Shown: positions 19,259-31,182 of the stretch, in pieces
Layout: every line of letters starts with the position of its first letter
Position numbering within the stretch: the first letter of the stretch is position 1
NCBI GenBank assembly: GCA_012862575.1
Contig: BLSF01000019.1
Span: 553,279 to 617,278 of the forward strand
DNA from: Parietichytrium sp. I65-24A
Lineage: Eukaryota > Sar > Bigyra > Thraustochytrida > Thraustochytriidae
Direction of reading: 5' to 3'
Length of the DNA stretch: 64,000 bases
Made by a program: the position numbers and the translations under genes
The notes under the pieces: model-generated
What the model was told of the DNA's origin: nothing
The model's database searches: none
Seen by the model: the letters and a program-made list of their open reading frames with translations, nothing else

Positions 19259-19522
19259 ATGCAGGCGATTCGCGCGCACGCCCAGGTCCTCGCGAGACAG
19301 TCGTTCGCAAAGAGCGGCGCGAACAAGGTGGCGAGCGAGGAAATCCATGCGCGAATTGCGGAGGTGGTGAAGATGGCGCTTGCGGAATCGCCCAGTGCCG
19401 TGCCAGAGTTTGAGATGATGAACAGGAACAAGAGGAAACCGAAGAAGGCGAACCACGGCGCCAGGCCGTGCTCCAGCGTGGGAAGGAAGTCGCGCAGGAT
19501 TAGAAAGGGGTTGAACAAGTGA
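19259..19522 (+). CDS. small basic protein, possibly organellar ribosome-associated
   Basis: 87 residues, ATG in the context CATAATGCAG. The N-terminal half is an amphipathic helix-like stretch without acidic residues at the very start (MQAIRAHAQVLARQSFAKSG), which could be a mitochondrial targeting sequence. The C-terminal half is strongly basic with a distinctive segment, NKRKPKKANHGARPCSSVGR, then KSRRIRKG. Such a short, basic, targeted protein looks like a mitochondrial ribosomal or RNA-binding protein, but I cannot name the family. The balanced composition and clear start make a real gene more likely than chance. Confidence 0.55.
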   Translation: MQAIRAHAQVLARQSFAKSGANKVASEEIHARIAEVVKMALAESPSAVPEFEMMNRNKRKPKKANHGARPCSSVGRKSRRIRKGLNK

Positions 19523-20802
19523 AGAAAAAGAAAAAGAAAATGAAGGAGAGGGCTCGGTGTTCGTGGTCTTCGCTTTCGGAAATTCCTTTTTAAGAGAATT
19601 TAAATATACTGTTGACTTTGGAGAAACTGGCCGACACTACTTACTCGCTCGGACTTGGGCGGCTGGCTCGCTGGCTGGCTGGTCGGGCAGTTGGATCTTG
19701 GCCTAAATTATAAAGCTGTCTTGCTCGTTGCACACCTTTCTTTCTTTCTTTCTTTCATTCTTCCTTTTGAGATACCTTCCCATCGGGACAGGGCTCATAC
19801 GAATGCAATTCTATCTCCGCCTCTCTGCTCGCAAAAGCGCACATCGCACTGAGGTGAAACTTTGCTGGCCCATGCTTTGTTTGCCTCTTCAACGACCTTC
19901 AACGCATCGGTATTTAGCCTTTGGGTTTCAAGTCGTGATGCATGTGCTCTGCAGAATCTGTGCACTAGGTCCTATTTCGCACCCTGGCGCATAGCCCGCA
20001 TGAAAGTGTTTGCGCCCGAACGTGCCTGTCTGTCACTTCGTATGAGGACGTGATTCTGGATTCTGGATTCTGAAAACGAACACGGACGGCAAACCAATAG
20101 AGAGTCTCAAAGTCTCACTCCTTCAAGCTGTATTGTTTCACATTGCTACGTTCACCTTCGCTTCGTCTACATCGTAGACGATCTTTCGAAGAATATCTAA
20201 CAAAAGGCAGCTGTGTGTAAAAATCCTTTAATGAGTGAAAGCTACTCGCCAAGGATGATCAACTGAACAACTGAACAACCAACGGGACTTGCTGCGAACA
20301 AAACCTACCATCTCGCTCACGATGCTCGAAAACTTTTCACTCTTCCGCCTTCTTCGTTCGTTGTTCACATTAATAAGGAGTAGACCATCTTCACTTAAGA
20401 TCTTTGCGTTCTATGCAACTGCTGACTCACTCCTATCGCGCCTCGTTCTTTCCTCTTCTTCTCATCCTTCCTCTACTTCCTCTCCACGTTCTCAGAGTCC
20501 AACTTTCGTTTGTTCCACTGAGCACTGTGGCACTTCTTTCCCAATTCGTTCTTCGCGGGAGTGCCACGTTAGTCGAACAGTGACTAAGTTTGGTGCGAAT
20601 TGTCAGTTGCTGTCTCGGTGTGCAAAGGTTGTGAATATCATTGCGTCGAGTTGGAGGTGTCTGGATCATCCTGCACAAGAGCTTGTCAAGATACGGTGCG
20701 GAAACTCGGCTGTTTGACACGCGAACAAGCTCGGTAATTGGGACCTAAAGGTGACAGGTCATCAAAGTAGTGCTTACGAGAGTCGCTCGAGACTCAAGCA
20801 GG
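19523..20802. other. gene-poor stretch upstream of the UFD2-like gene
   Basis: About 1.3 kb with a TTTC microrepeat near 19738-19757 and no supported gene. Frames present are rich in Ser, Leu and Phe with no motifs. The end of the stretch is the leader of the E4 ligase gene. Confidence 0.45.
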
Positions 20803-23800
20803 ATGCACTTCATTCGAAAACTGGTCGTGGCTGACGATGATGCTGACGGGAACGGAGACGAGAACATGGATAACGGGAGCAAGAGCCCTGCAGAAGAAGC
20901 CGCTCCTTTGACGCCTGAAGAGATGAGAGCTCGAAGGCTGGCAAGACTCGCGGGGCCACCGGCCAGTGCGCAGCCAGTTTCTACGGAAGCCTCTTCGCCA
21001 TCTTCCTCCAGTGTAGCGCAAACGAAAAGCGCTTCACCTGCACCCGCACCTGCGCCTGAACCGGCAGTTAGCCAGCCTCCCGCGCCACCTGCAGCTAAAA
21101 GCTCTGCCGAAAACGAGCCATCGGCTATGGAGATATCCGAAGACGAAGGCCCAGTCTCCAGTAACAGAGCAAGACCTGATGTCTCGAGTGGCGATGGATC
21201 AGAAGAAGCAGGCATTACTTCGAAGAAGTCCCGTCGAGATGATGATGCCTCGCGCAAAAAGAACCTCATGGATGATGTATTGTGCAGAATATTTCAGTTC
21301 TCCATTCGCGAGAGAGGACAATATGTCCATCTCAAGACTCTGGAGGCCGATGCGGAGGGCCAAGGTGAAGAAGCACTCGACTTGTCCCCCGAAAATATCG
21401 AAGACGCGGTGTATGCTAGGCTGAGCATGCTCACGATTGATTTGCCACCGTTTGCACAACGCGAGACGCCTTTTGAGTACCTGATGAGTTCGTACGAACG
21501 ACTAGAGTCGCTTCGGTCAACTCTGCCTTCTGGCCCAGAGGGCCAGGCTGTCAAAGAGAGCTTGGGTTCTGTTGTGATGAATTATATCGTCTCATATTCT
21601 ATTACCCTCTTGCTGGAACCCGAGCTTTTCCCCAGCTCAAACCCGAGCAATACTCCTTCAAAGGTGTTGTTGGATGCGTTGAAGAGCACAACGAGGGCAC
21701 ATTCCGCTCAAATGTTCGTCAAGTCGCTCGCAACAGAGGCGAACGAGCAGGGCTACGCCGAGACGGTGGCGTTGCCATTGTATCAAGCATTGAGCTCGCA
21801 GGCGCGAGATGCGGTCAAAACTTCACCTTCCAACATTGAGCTGGGCCCTATCGCAGCGTTCAACGCCTTATGTGCTTCAAAGCCATTTGGTGTTGCCATT
21901 AGCAAGTGCATTTCTGAGGAAGAAAGTAAGGCCATGCCCGCGCCGGGGTCCGGATCCAGATCCAGTGCTGGTGTTGGCTGGGACGGCGAGATTGTCGTGG
22001 AACGTGACGTCGAGAACTTGATTGGTGTCGATCAAAGTTCGCCACTCTTCGAGATGTTGCGCCAAATGCACAGGAGTCAAGGCGAACGAGTTCGGAGAGG
22101 AAGGCGGCTGGAGCTCGAGTCCCAATTTGGTTCGTTTTTCTTGCCTGACGTGATCAACAGGCAGGTGGTCTCCGACCACCATCCCAGCTTGCTCACAACC
22201 CATCCTCGCATTGTGAGAGACACTCTCAAGCTCCTCCAAAAGCCTGTGAGTCTATACCAGCACGAACTCGGCCGCGCAACTCTGAATCTTTGTAGATCGG
22301 GGAAAGGGGCGAAGAACGAAGTCATGGACTGGATGGGCCGTGCTTTGGAGCTCAACGCTGCGCGCGCGCAAATGCAGCCTAGTCAGACCGAAGTCTCTAG
22401 CAATCCGTTCGCAATTAATGTCGTGTCTACTCTCCTTCGGCTCTGCGGACCAATTCTCGAACCCAACTCGGACAGAATTAAGCAGATAGATGCTTCGTTT
22501 ATTTGTGTCGGGAGCAAGAGCAACTCGAGAGCTTTCCCTTCCGACTTGACGAGATTGGGAAAAGTTGAGGACGGGTCATCGTCGTCATCTTCTGCCTCTG
22601 CGTCCTCAAAGCAAGAGTCTGAATTCGATTTCGTGACGCGCTGTGTCTTCTATGCGTTGCGAGGCGTCCATTTGGCTCAGGTAGCTTGCGTGCGAAGAAT
22701 TAAAAGCTATGAGCGACACATTTCGCATATGCATCGCCAGCTGGGGCCTGGCAACGCTCCTAGTCCAGAGAGGATGCAACTCACGGGGCTTATGGGACAA
22801 TTTTATGCACTGCAAGGCATCACATTCATCCCGGAGAGCTCCAACTCGATTATTAACTTGTACGCGCTCTACTACAGGTGGTTGTTGCTGCACAGTGTTA
22901 GCGGCAATTCGGCAGCCCCAGATTTCACGCGTGACATTGAAGAACTCCCAATCCCTCTCGACTCTCAAAGCGAGCTGAGCTCCGTGGTGCTCAACTCGCC
23001 AGAACACATTGTCGATGACTCGAGCACCTTCCTCAAGTATTTGACGTACTACGCCCAAGACATACTGGATGCTGCACACCCAGACTCCCTCCGCACAATC
23101 TTGGTTGGTTTCGTGGCGTTCATGTCGAGCCCAAAGTATTTGCGCAGTCCCCATCTCCGTGCGGCCCTTGGGGAAAGTATCTTTGCGGTGTTTTTGCCGG
23201 ATTCCGAGAAGGGTCGAGAGCGTGTTTCTGGCGGGCTGGAGGAGCCCCAGCAGCAGCGAGCTAGCTTCCTTTCCAGCTCCCCGCTTGTTTGTAAATGCCT
23301 AGCTCCTGGCTTGTTGGAGCTGTATGGAGATGTGGAGGAAACCGGGTATTACGAGGCTGTGGGGCATCGCCAGCACATCGCTTTGATGCTAAAGTACATC
23401 TGGAGCTTGAGTGCCCACCGCCCCGCATTCCATCACTTTGCCTCGTCCACACCTGAGAGGTTTGTCAAATTCGCAAATGGAATCTTGAACCAAACAAATG
23501 ACGGAGTCGCCGACAGTCTCCAGCGCTTGCGCGAGATTCGGCAGACTCAGTTGGACCAAAAAAACTACGCTATGTGGAACAGCATGTCTGAGGAGGATCG
23601 CAGGCAGCGCGAGCAGGTCTTGGAGGAGAACGAACGTTTTGTAGAAAGTGCTCTTCTCCTTGCGGACGAAGTCATTTCCATGTTGGAGTACCTCTCCCTT
23701 GACCCCATTTTCGCAAAGGCATTCATGGTGCCTGCGTTGGTGCACCGCCTCGCTGGTATGTTGAGCAGCATCTTGGTGAGTCTGTCTGGGTCCCGCGGTG

Positions 23801-24312
23801 TGGAGCTCAAGATTGACAACCCGGAGAAATACAACTTCCATCCGAAAGCTCTTTTGAGCAAGGTCTACGAAACGCTCTCCAGGTTTGGAAATGGTGGTGG
23901 AAAAGAATTCACAGACGCCGTGGCCTCGTGTGCGTTTTATGACAAGGACATTTTCAGCAAGGCCACTGCGACGGTTCGCAAATTTGGCCTCTTGAATGCA
24001 GAGGTGATGAGCTCATTCGACTCGCTCAACGAGCAAGCTTATGCGAAATTTGAGGAGCTTCAACGCCAGGAGCAAGACTTGGGAGAGGCTCCAGACGAAT
24101 TCTTGGATCCGCTAATGCAAGAGGTCATGGAAGATCCTGTGCTTTTGCCTACGTCCAACACCGTGGTGGATAGAAGCGTTATCGAGCAGCATTTGTTGAA
24201 CGATAAGACTGACCCTTTCAATCGCCAGCCGCTAACTGTAGATATGCTCAAGCCACAGCCCGAGCTCAAAGCCAGGATTGAGAAGTGGAGGTCTGGCGGG
24301 GGTCTTGACTGA
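20803..24312 (+). CDS. UFD2: UFD2/UBE4-type ubiquitin chain-elongation factor (E4 ligase)
   Basis: 1169 residues from the ATG at 20803; the open frame begins earlier at a GTG, which I reject. Ufd2 proteins extend ubiquitin chains on substrates and work with the Cdc48/p97 ATPase in proteasomal degradation. Visible order: an acidic, Pro/Ala/Ser-rich N-terminus with [14 protein letters not shown], a motif typical of UBE4 proteins; a long helical core ([67 protein letters not shown]); and a C-terminal U-box from about 1085 ([19 protein letters not shown], then [20 protein letters not shown]). Length fits the family. A poly-Ser insertion near residue 590 ([14 protein letters not shown]) is probably a loop. 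Confidence 0.95.
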   Translation: MHFIRKLVVADDDADGNGDENMDNGSKSPAEEAAPLTPEEMRARRLARLAGPPASAQPVSTEASSPSSSSVAQTKSASPAPAPAPEPAVSQPPAPPAAKSSAENEPSAMEISEDEGPVSSNRARPDVSSGDGSEEAGITSKKSRRDDDASRKKNLMDDVLCRIFQFSIRERGQYVHLKTLEADAEGQGEEALDLSPENIEDAVYARLSMLTIDLPPFAQRETPFEYLMSSYERLESLRSTLPSGPEGQAVKESLGSVVMNYIVSYSITLLLEPELFPSSNPSNTPSKVLLDALKSTTRAHSAQMFVKSLATEANEQGYAETVALPLYQALSSQARDAVKTSPSNIELGPIAAFNALCASKPFGVAISKCISEEESKAMPAPGSGSRSSAGVGWDGEIVVERDVENLIGVDQSSPLFEMLRQMHRSQGERVRRGRRLELESQFGSFFLPDVINRQVVSDHHPSLLTTHPRIVRDTLKLLQKPVSLYQHELGRATLNLCRSGKGAKNEVMDWMGRALELNAARAQMQPSQTEVSSNPFAINVVSTLLRLCGPILEPNSDRIKQIDASFICVGSKSNSRAFPSDLTRLGKVEDGSSSSSSASASSKQESEFDFVTRCVFYALRGVHLAQVACVRRIKSYERHISHMHRQLGPGNAPSPERMQLTGLMGQFYALQGITFIPESSNSIINLYALYYRWLLLHSVSGNSAAPDFTRDIEELPIPLDSQSELSSVVLNSPEHIVDDSSTFLKYLTYYAQDILDAAHPDSLRTILVGFVAFMSSPKYLRSPHLRAALGESIFAVFLPDSEKGRERVSGGLEEPQQQRASFLSSSPLVCKCLAPGLLELYGDVEETGYYEAVGHRQHIALMLKYIWSLSAHRPAFHHFASSTPERFVKFANGILNQTNDGVADSLQRLREIRQTQLDQKNYAMWNSMSEEDRRQREQVLEENERFVESALLLADEVISMLEYLSLDPIFAKAFMVPALVHRLAGMLSSILVSLSGSRGVELKIDNPEKYNFHPKALLSKVYETLSRFGNGGGKEFTDAVASCAFYDKDIFSKATATVRKFGLLNAEVMSSFDSLNEQAYAKFEELQRQEQDLGEAPDEFLDPLMQEVMEDPVLLPTSNTVVDRSVIEQHLLNDKTDPFNRQPLTVDMLKPQPELKARIEKWRSGGGLD

Positions 24313-24640
24313 CGATGAATGTTTGAATAAGACGCTTTGATTGCATAGTGCTCTGGAAAGTGAAAAGATTTTTATACAAAGGTTTCATTACGTATCATTG
24401 ATCATCATCACCCATGCAAAAGTCCGTTGACCAGCAACTCACTCCGCAGGCCGACCATAGCTCATCTGTGGCAATGTGGTGCGTTACGTCTTTTGAATGT
24501 CCACTCCCCATCTGGCAGTGTGACCATGGTACGCTCAAAATTTGCGCAACTGTTCGCATGCAAACAGTGCGAGCGACAGCGCTAAAACAGTTAATAGAGT
24601 ATGAGAAAATCCCGAAATCAGGAGTGTCCAATTTGACGCA
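24313..24640. other. convergent 3' intergenic region
   Basis: 328 bases between convergent stops; no gene, terminator structure or repeat seen. Confidence 0.5.
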
Positions 24641-25787
24641 CTACGTGCCAGCGGCTTGGCTTTTCCTCGTCTTCTTGAGTGCGCTCGATGCAATGCTCTT
24701 GGCAATATCGTCGCTGGAAACCTTTTGGACATTTCGATTTGATCGTGTTTGGCCGGCAAGACGAAACGTGCGCGCAGCCTTGATCTTTCGACTTGCCTGT
24801 TGCATTGTCTGGAGGTGGGTGCGGCGTTTGCTAATGATTCCAGTGTTGTCGTAGAGCTCCTTAAAATCTCCGTTTGCCACTTTTCCGACGTTCTTGCGGA
24901 TTTCCTTTCTCTCTTCGATACTGAGATGTTTGCCCTTTCCTTTATCAACTAGATCTCTAAACACCCTTTCGTCAACGTGAGATTTCAAGACATCCTGTAT
25001 CTTGATCTGAAAGCCTGTGGGGAGGATCAAACGCTCTTTGGCGAGCTTGGACCAGAACGAAGAGCCAAGGATTTGATTTTGGAGTGAGGTTTGAAAGGAG
25101 AACGCAGGGTACAAAAGCCCTGGGTGATTCTCACAAAACGCTGCGAAGCGGTCCACAGAGACGTCTCCATCACCTTTTCCGATGTCGTTCATTCGCTCGA
25201 TCTTCTCCAAAATTTGTACTTTGGAAGCAATGGGCAAGAGGGAGGTCAGATCGGACTAAACGCCACTCTTGCAAAAGCCGCAAAAAGCTGTGTAAGACTT
25301 ACCTGCTAGCCTGTTTTTTGCGTACCCTTGTCCATACACATCTTTGCACATCTCCACCATCTCATTGAGTTCCTGCTCAATAAAAGGTCAGAAAAATGAT
25401 CGCAACAAGACAGCCTCACAAAACTCGAAGACTTACCATACTTCCGCTGCCGTCATAATCGTAGAGATCAAACGCAAATATGATTAGACTTGCCTTCGTC
25501 AGGGTGCAATAGTTCCACAAAGCCAAAACAAATTCTCTAAAGTCAACCTGTCCAGATTTGTCCTCGTCGAAGATAGAAAACACTCTGGTGCTGAATGGTG
25601 TTTTGCGCAGTTTCAGATGGTCTAGCAGCTCGAAAAGACTCAACTCTCCGCTTCCGTCGGAGTCAATAGAACGAAACACTCTGTACAATCGCCCCACATT
25701 GTGGTCCGTCAGACCGAGTAGCCGAAACGTGTCCGCATGCTCCCGGACTTGATTCGGGAGCTTGTACTTGGACGCAGCAAACCCCAT
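24641..25787 (-). CDS. four-EF-hand calcium sensor, probably N-myristoylated (three exons)
   Basis: Exons 25437-25787, 25303-25372 and 24641-25218 on the minus strand; introns of 64 and 84 nt, both with GTAAGT donors, phases 0 and 1. Spliced length is 332 residues. The ATG at 25787 is chosen because the longer open frame has no upstream ATG and because this start gives MGFAASKYKL, a good N-myristoylation pattern (G2, S6, K7). EF-hand loops: DSDGSGELSLFE, DEDKSGQVDFRE, DYDGSGSMELNE (split by intron 1) and a weaker GKGDGDVSVDRF. The layout resembles calcineurin B-like and recoverin-like sensors, but a long basic C-terminal extension (KGKHLSIEERKEIRKNVGKV, and a KKTRKSQ end) is added. It probably binds membranes and a target kinase or phosphatase; the target is unknown. 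Confidence 0.85.
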
Positions 25788-28216
25788 GCTGCTCAGGCCT
25801 GACCTCCCTTCACTCGCAACAGTCTGGTAGTCCTGCAGTCTGCCAGCGACAGTCGCCGACCCGTAAACCGACTCGGCACAGTACCTGTCCAGGGCTTGCA
25901 AGAAGATGCAGGCTCGGTGCTTTTCATTCACCGTTTGTGCTCTCGCCCCTCCTTCTTTCTCGCTCTCGCTCGCGCAAAGCTTGACACCAATTTGCGGCAG
26001 AGGGTGACTGCGTTAAGCCGAGACTATGGCCTGCTGGGATCTGCCCATTGAAAGCGCTGGGATCCGGTGAAAACGCCGCTCACTGTGGCACAGACACACT
26101 CACGGTGATGGTGTCAATACAATACCACCTGACTTGGTCTCAGTGAGTAACGACGACGATCTCAGGCGTAGCTCGGAGTATAACCTCTGCAGTTCGAGTA
26201 CGCGTCTCCGGACAGGTTGGACAGCGATCGACACGAAATTACGTGCTCCTTCCTCCCTATCAATCGAGTCAAATTTGATCGCCGCGTTCCTTCCTTGACA
26301 CACCTTGAGATGAAACGCTGAGCGAGTCGATGACAGTGTCAATCACAATGTACCGGACCAGACAGATCCTGACTTTGAGTACGCCGCGACACTTTGCAGC
26401 GTTCATACCTGCCGCCAGCACAACCAATCCCTGGCACGCAAGTTTCGTATTAATCTTGCAAACTTGGAGAAGAGTTGTGTACCGAGTATTGTACCGGTAC
26501 AACTAAGCCCGGCAAGTGAAAAGTCTAGCAGTGATTTCCAAACCGCGCGGCAAGTTGTACCGTATTGAGTACTACTCACATTCAGTAAGCTCTCTGTAAT
26601 GGGTTTTATTTATGATCATGATGTTGAAAGTCATAACGACACTTTTCTTGGAAAAAGTTTGCGCAGAGATTTGTCTCCAAAGTGTAAAGTAGTGGAGCGA
26701 GCGAGGCTTTCAAGCTGCCGAGAGGTTGTTTTGATTTTGGAGCACGAGTTTGAAGATGCAGGGATGCTCTCGCGATCGGACGCATGCCGCTTGCTCTTTC
26801 TGTTGCACGCTCTCCGAGCGCCGTCGTCAATGAGACCTTCAACGACAGATATCGTCTTTAATGAGTATGGACTGCTCATGAAGTTGGCGATGGCCTATGC
26901 TTCGAAACTGCGCTGGATACGTAAGACAGCTTCTGGTCCGGTATGTCTTGCGAGCTGCTTCATAGGACTGCCAACATCTTCCTCGGCTCGCCGACAAAAG
27001 AGTTTTGAAAGAAGCAGGACGCAAATTGTCTCTTCTCCATTGTGGTGATGCAACGCATTTGCAACGCGTAACTTGCTACTCGGTTTCCAACTCAGTACCT
27101 GGATAGACTGGTCCTGGCATGGTCTTTCTGCTCCGCCATCGCTTTCAAACGCTCACGGCAAGGTCTCACCGTCCCTCATGTTCTCGATAGACATCTATGT
27201 ATCTATCCGTTGCAACAGAGTCTTGACTCAGACGCCGCCGCGGTTACCGCGGTTATCGCCATGGCATCGGCATATAAACTCCAACATCGCGATACCGGGA
27301 CTCTCTCTCTTCGCGGCCTGCTTGCCAGATCGTGGGCGGCCGGGCTGCATTCATTCACTAACTCACTCGTTCGTTAGGTTCTCGCATGTTTCGTACTTTC
27401 ATTGGCTTTGTCATCAGCTCCCTCAGCCGCGTTTGCTCCTCAATTCAGCTCAACTCAGCTCAACGCGGCGGCCGCGATCAATTCTCTATTCTACTGACCG
27501 TTTGAGCATCTTTCTATCTTTCTTCAAAAGTTTTGTTTATTTTACAACTTTACAATTTTACAATTAATTGGTTCAACTATCTATCTTGAACTGCCTCTGA
27601 CTCTCGCACTTTCCCAGTCGATCGATCCCATTCATCTCCGCTCTGATACTAAGGCCAACCAACGACTCAACGCTCGCGATAGTCGTTACCGGTACTGACA
27701 TCATGCCATGAGTTCCATGAGTACACATCACAACACTGTTGCGAGGACCATCACAGAGTTTTGCTCGGCAAGTGCGGGTCACCGCGTACACATCGGAGAC
27801 CGGCTTTGCGGAAGGTCGGGGTCTTGCCGTGCGCGGAGTCGTGCAACTTGTGTGCAACTTGTGTGCAAGGGGCTTCCAGGGGATCGGGTAGCTTTGCTGG
27901 CTCGTCAGGTCTCCCGTGGAAAGCGTTATATAGGCTGCCTTGCGAGGGAAGCGGGGCAGTAGGCTCTGGGACATTGGCGTGGGCGCAAGGGCAGAGGAAG
28001 CAAGAGCGTAAGGGCAATCGAAGGGGCTGGCGCTTGCTATATAGTCCTTCTCGCTGAGCGTCTTATCGGTTGCTTTTGTCCAAAGTTTGCCGGGTCGTTG
28101 TCCTTTTGGTTTGATGTCAGGGCTGATCGGGGTGATCTAGGCAGCACTCTGATTGGCACAGAATCAGCGCTGCGCAGGGTGAGGAGCGGCTTGCGCTCGA
28201 AGTCGAGAGCATAGAC
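25788..28216. other. long gene-poor divergent intergenic region
   Basis: About 2.4 kb between the EF-hand and coiled-coil genes. A 149-codon frame at 26599-27048 on the plus strand has an ATG but no recognisable motif and competes with minus-strand frames of similar length, so I do not call it. AT-rich ends near 27540-27565 and short repeats such as CAACTCAGCTCAACTCAGCTC near 27446 are the only visible features. Confidence 0.45.
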
Positions 28217-30067
28217 ATGTCGGCGTGTCCGAGGTGCAAAGCCCTAGAAGAAGAGCTGCAGGAGCAAGGGGAAAGGCTGCGTGCTGCGCAAGTTCGGGCT
28301 TTGGATGCGGCTCGCTCGGCATCCAAAGCGTTAGCCGCGCAAGATGCCTGCACCGCGCGCGCGGAGAATGTTGAGCGGCTCAAAACGGAGGTGTTAGAGC
28401 TCAAGTACAGGCTGCGAAGACAAGGCGAGGAGCTGGCTGACGTGCGTGTGAAGACGGCCAAGAGATTGGCGACCCTGACTGGATCGCTCGAAGATGCCGA
28501 GGAGGCAATGGAAGCACGTGCCAAGCGTCTCAGAAGTGCCGGAGATGTGCTACGCGCGACAGCGGAGGACCTGCAACGGCATCTCGGGATGTATCACGTG
28601 GTGGACTCACAAACAGCTCGAAAATTGATAGAAAAACTCGTCGACGCTTCACGACAGATGCAACGCGCAGCATCCTCGAGGGACAGCAAAAGCCATCGCT
28701 CGCGAAGGTCATGCGAGCGTTATGAGGATCTGAGCGATCCTGAGCTTGCCGAAGACCTGAGCAGAGACTCTGAAGACTATGAAGAGACCAAAAGCTCTGT
28801 AACACCCTCGTCCCGCAAAGGAGGGGTCTTGGAGGGTATAAAAACCAAAGCTGAGAGGGGCGCAATATTAGCGGCTGCACGTGAGGGGCGGCTAACAGTT
28901 GTCGGGTCGCACGCGATTTCGAAGGAGCTGTCGGATCTTTGTTGCTCTTTAGAGAATGAAAATCGCCGGCTTCGGGAGCGTGTGGACGATCTTACCGCGG
29001 AAGTGAGGAGCGCGCAGTCAAGCTCCAATCTTGTTCCCAAATATAGAGTAGCAATCGTCCAAGCGCGAAGTAAAGCACGGGAGCTGGAGAGCAAATTGGT
29101 AGATCTTGAGAATGAGAATTCTCAATTGGCACTTGCCGATGTAAAAAGAAGAAAATCGAAGGTCCGTGTTTCCGAGCTGGAGGCGCAAATGGAATCTTTG
29201 AATAGTAAAGTAGAACAACTTGCCCGAGAAAACAGCCGACTGCGAGATGCAGTCCGCAAGAGCGACGAAAGTGAGCGGACTCGCCGTGATCTTTTGAAGA
29301 CTATACAGCAGGAGCGCACAGCGTTTTTGCGGGCAAACGAGATTCAGGATAGCCTGCCAACACGGAGCAGAGAGGGGAGTTTTTTTACACACGACTTGGC
29401 TTCGACTCGGGAGCCGCTCCAATTCCAGCCCTGCAGAAAAAAGCCAATTGGGGTGGACACTGGGATCGAAGATGTGATTTCGTCCTCTCCAACCTATAGC
29501 TTAAACCTACAAACGCCGCATTCTCCCGCGTTGTCAGCCCGATCAGTTGACTTTTCTTCTTTCGGCGGAACTGGAACCGAAGAAGCTGCGTTTTTCAACA
29601 AACCAAAGACGGTTAGCGCAGAATCTCTCCCGCATGGGAGGCTCGAGGATGAGACGTGGCGCTTTCGCGAGAGGCTGGATCAACCGACAAAGTCTACGAC
29701 TTTTGCTGGATTACCTGTGAACCATGATTTTGAAGATATTCCTATGGGCGGCATGGCTCCCGAAAAAGAGAGCAAGGAGTCTGTGACGTATGCGCACATG
29801 GGTTACTCCGTTCAGATACCTACTCAGGGCTTTGAAGAGGGAAGTGTTGTCTCGGAATCTGGACTGGGGAAGAACGACTGGGACAGCGCCCCTGCGACCA
29901 GACAAAAGGACGCTCATAATATGACTGTGGAGTTGCAGATGGATTTGAACGCTTTGAACAGTGAAATCGCTGCATTACAGCAATCTCTCGCGAATGCTGA
30001 GAAACTCTGCACCCCAAAATCTGTGATGAGTGGTACTCCGCGCTCTCTTGTTTCGTCGTTTAGATAA
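28217..30067 (+). CDS. coiled-coil protein of unknown function
   Basis: 616 residues, intronless, ATG at 28217. It begins MSACPRCKALEEEL, with one CxxC pair, then three coiled-coil stretches: about residues 8-120 (rich in Glu, Leu, Arg and Ala heptads, for example VERLKTEVLELKYRLRRQGE), about 225-370 (LENENRRLRERVDDLTAEV, LESKLVDLENENSQLALADV, VEQLARENSRLRDAVRK), and a short one near 575-605 (LQMDLNALNSEIAALQQSLA). The middle (370-570) is Ser/Pro/Thr-rich and probably disordered. This design is common in centrosomal, basal-body and cytoskeletal scaffold proteins, but no specific family signature is visible. Confidence 0.82.
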   Translation: MSACPRCKALEEELQEQGERLRAAQVRALDAARSASKALAAQDACTARAENVERLKTEVLELKYRLRRQGEELADVRVKTAKRLATLTGSLEDAEEAMEARAKRLRSAGDVLRATAEDLQRHLGMYHVVDSQTARKLIEKLVDASRQMQRAASSRDSKSHRSRRSCERYEDLSDPELAEDLSRDSEDYEETKSSVTPSSRKGGVLEGIKTKAERGAILAAAREGRLTVVGSHAISKELSDLCCSLENENRRLRERVDDLTAEVRSAQSSSNLVPKYRVAIVQARSKARELESKLVDLENENSQLALADVKRRKSKVRVSELEAQMESLNSKVEQLARENSRLRDAVRKSDESERTRRDLLKTIQQERTAFLRANEIQDSLPTRSREGSFFTHDLASTREPLQFQPCRKKPIGVDTGIEDVISSSPTYSLNLQTPHSPALSARSVDFSSFGGTGTEEAAFFNKPKTVSAESLPHGRLEDETWRFRERLDQPTKSTTFAGLPVNHDFEDIPMGGMAPEKESKESVTYAHMGYSVQIPTQGFEEGSVVSESGLGKNDWDSAPATRQKDAHNMTVELQMDLNALNSEIAALQQSLANAEKLCTPKSVMSGTPRSLVSSFR

Positions 30068-30362
30068 GTAACTGACTCCGAGTCCTTCGTGTTTTCGTAT
30101 TTAAATTTCCCGATATTGTCTTTTGGTTTTGCAAATTTTGCAAATTGACAGAATTTCGGGATTGAAAACAGCCAAAGCTTGTCATGAAACTATTGTATAC
30201 CCATGGAAGGCACTCGCAAAAAAGACGGTCCTACATAAACGACAAAAAAATAAAGGCACGTTTGGAAAAAAGAGAATATACCTTCCTCAATTAACGCTCT
30301 ACTTTGCGACAACAAAAGAAAAGTTTAACTCCATAAAAGGGGCGTACAAGTCTAAGACATGT

Positions 30363-31182
30363 TTACTGCTCTGGGACATTCAAAGGTCCCTTGCGTGGGC
30401 AGTACTTGACCTGGTTTCCGTCAGGAATAAGGAGACCAGCACGGCGCATCTTGACATACTCTTCTGGAGTGTATTTAGTGAAGCCCCACTTCTTGGAGAT
30501 GACAATCTTCTGTCTGCCAGGGAACTTGAACTTGGAGCGGCGGAGAGCCTCCACAGCGACTGGGATGTGGTTCTTCTTGCAGCGCACAGAGATGAGGATC
30601 TGACCAATCTTGACACGAGCGACAACGCCAGCTGGTTTACCGTAAGCGTGGCGCATACCGGTCTGAAGACGATCAGCACCGGCGCAGGAAAGCATCTTGT
30701 TGATACGGATCACGTGGAAAGGGTGAGCACGCATGCGCATGTGGAAGGAGTCCTTACCAGCGTTTTTCACAAGGTACTTGTTTGCAGCGATACGGGCAGC
30801 CTCGAGAGCCTCACTGGAAACCTGCTCACGCTCGTCAGAGAACATGTGCACGACAGCTGGGAACTCATCTACACCAGCGCGCTTGCGGCCCACATCGTAG
30901 ATCTTGAGCTTTGGCTCAGGCACACCTCTCAAGTAACGAGACTTGATGTAAGGCTTGTTCTTGCAGTAGCGGTAGCAACGAGCCTGCACGCCATCCCCAA
31001 ATCCCCCATTCATTCACGCATTCGCACCGATTTCGCATTCGCATTTCGCAACAAATCCCACATCAATCCAATCAGCCCATCGTCAGCAACACATCTCCCT
31101 CAAACGCAACGCCACACCACGTCATTGCCCGCACGCAGGCACCTTCCCTCACGCAAACGTCACTTACCGGTCGTCTTCCCAT
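30363..31182 (-). CDS. RPL10: 60S ribosomal protein L10 (uL16), two exons
   Basis: Exon 1 is only 15 nt (31168-31182, encoding MGRRP); exon 2 is 30363-30983. The 184-nt intron has donor GTAAGTG and acceptor GTGCAG, phase 0. The joined protein is 211 residues and begins [20 protein letters not shown], as uL16 does across eukaryotes. Further hallmarks: [57 protein letters not shown] and [10 protein letters not shown]. uL16 joins the 60S subunit late, near the peptidyl transferase centre, and is needed for release of Nmd3. The intron right after the start may serve expression control. Confidence 0.96.

Noticed and set aside
20745-21269. 174-codon minus-strand frame rich in Ala, Gly and Ser
   Set aside because: Antisense of the low-complexity UFD2 N-terminus.
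26599-27048. 149-codon plus-strand frame with ATG
   Set aside because: No motif, overlaps minus frames of similar quality, and lies in a long gene-poor region; not enough to call a gene.
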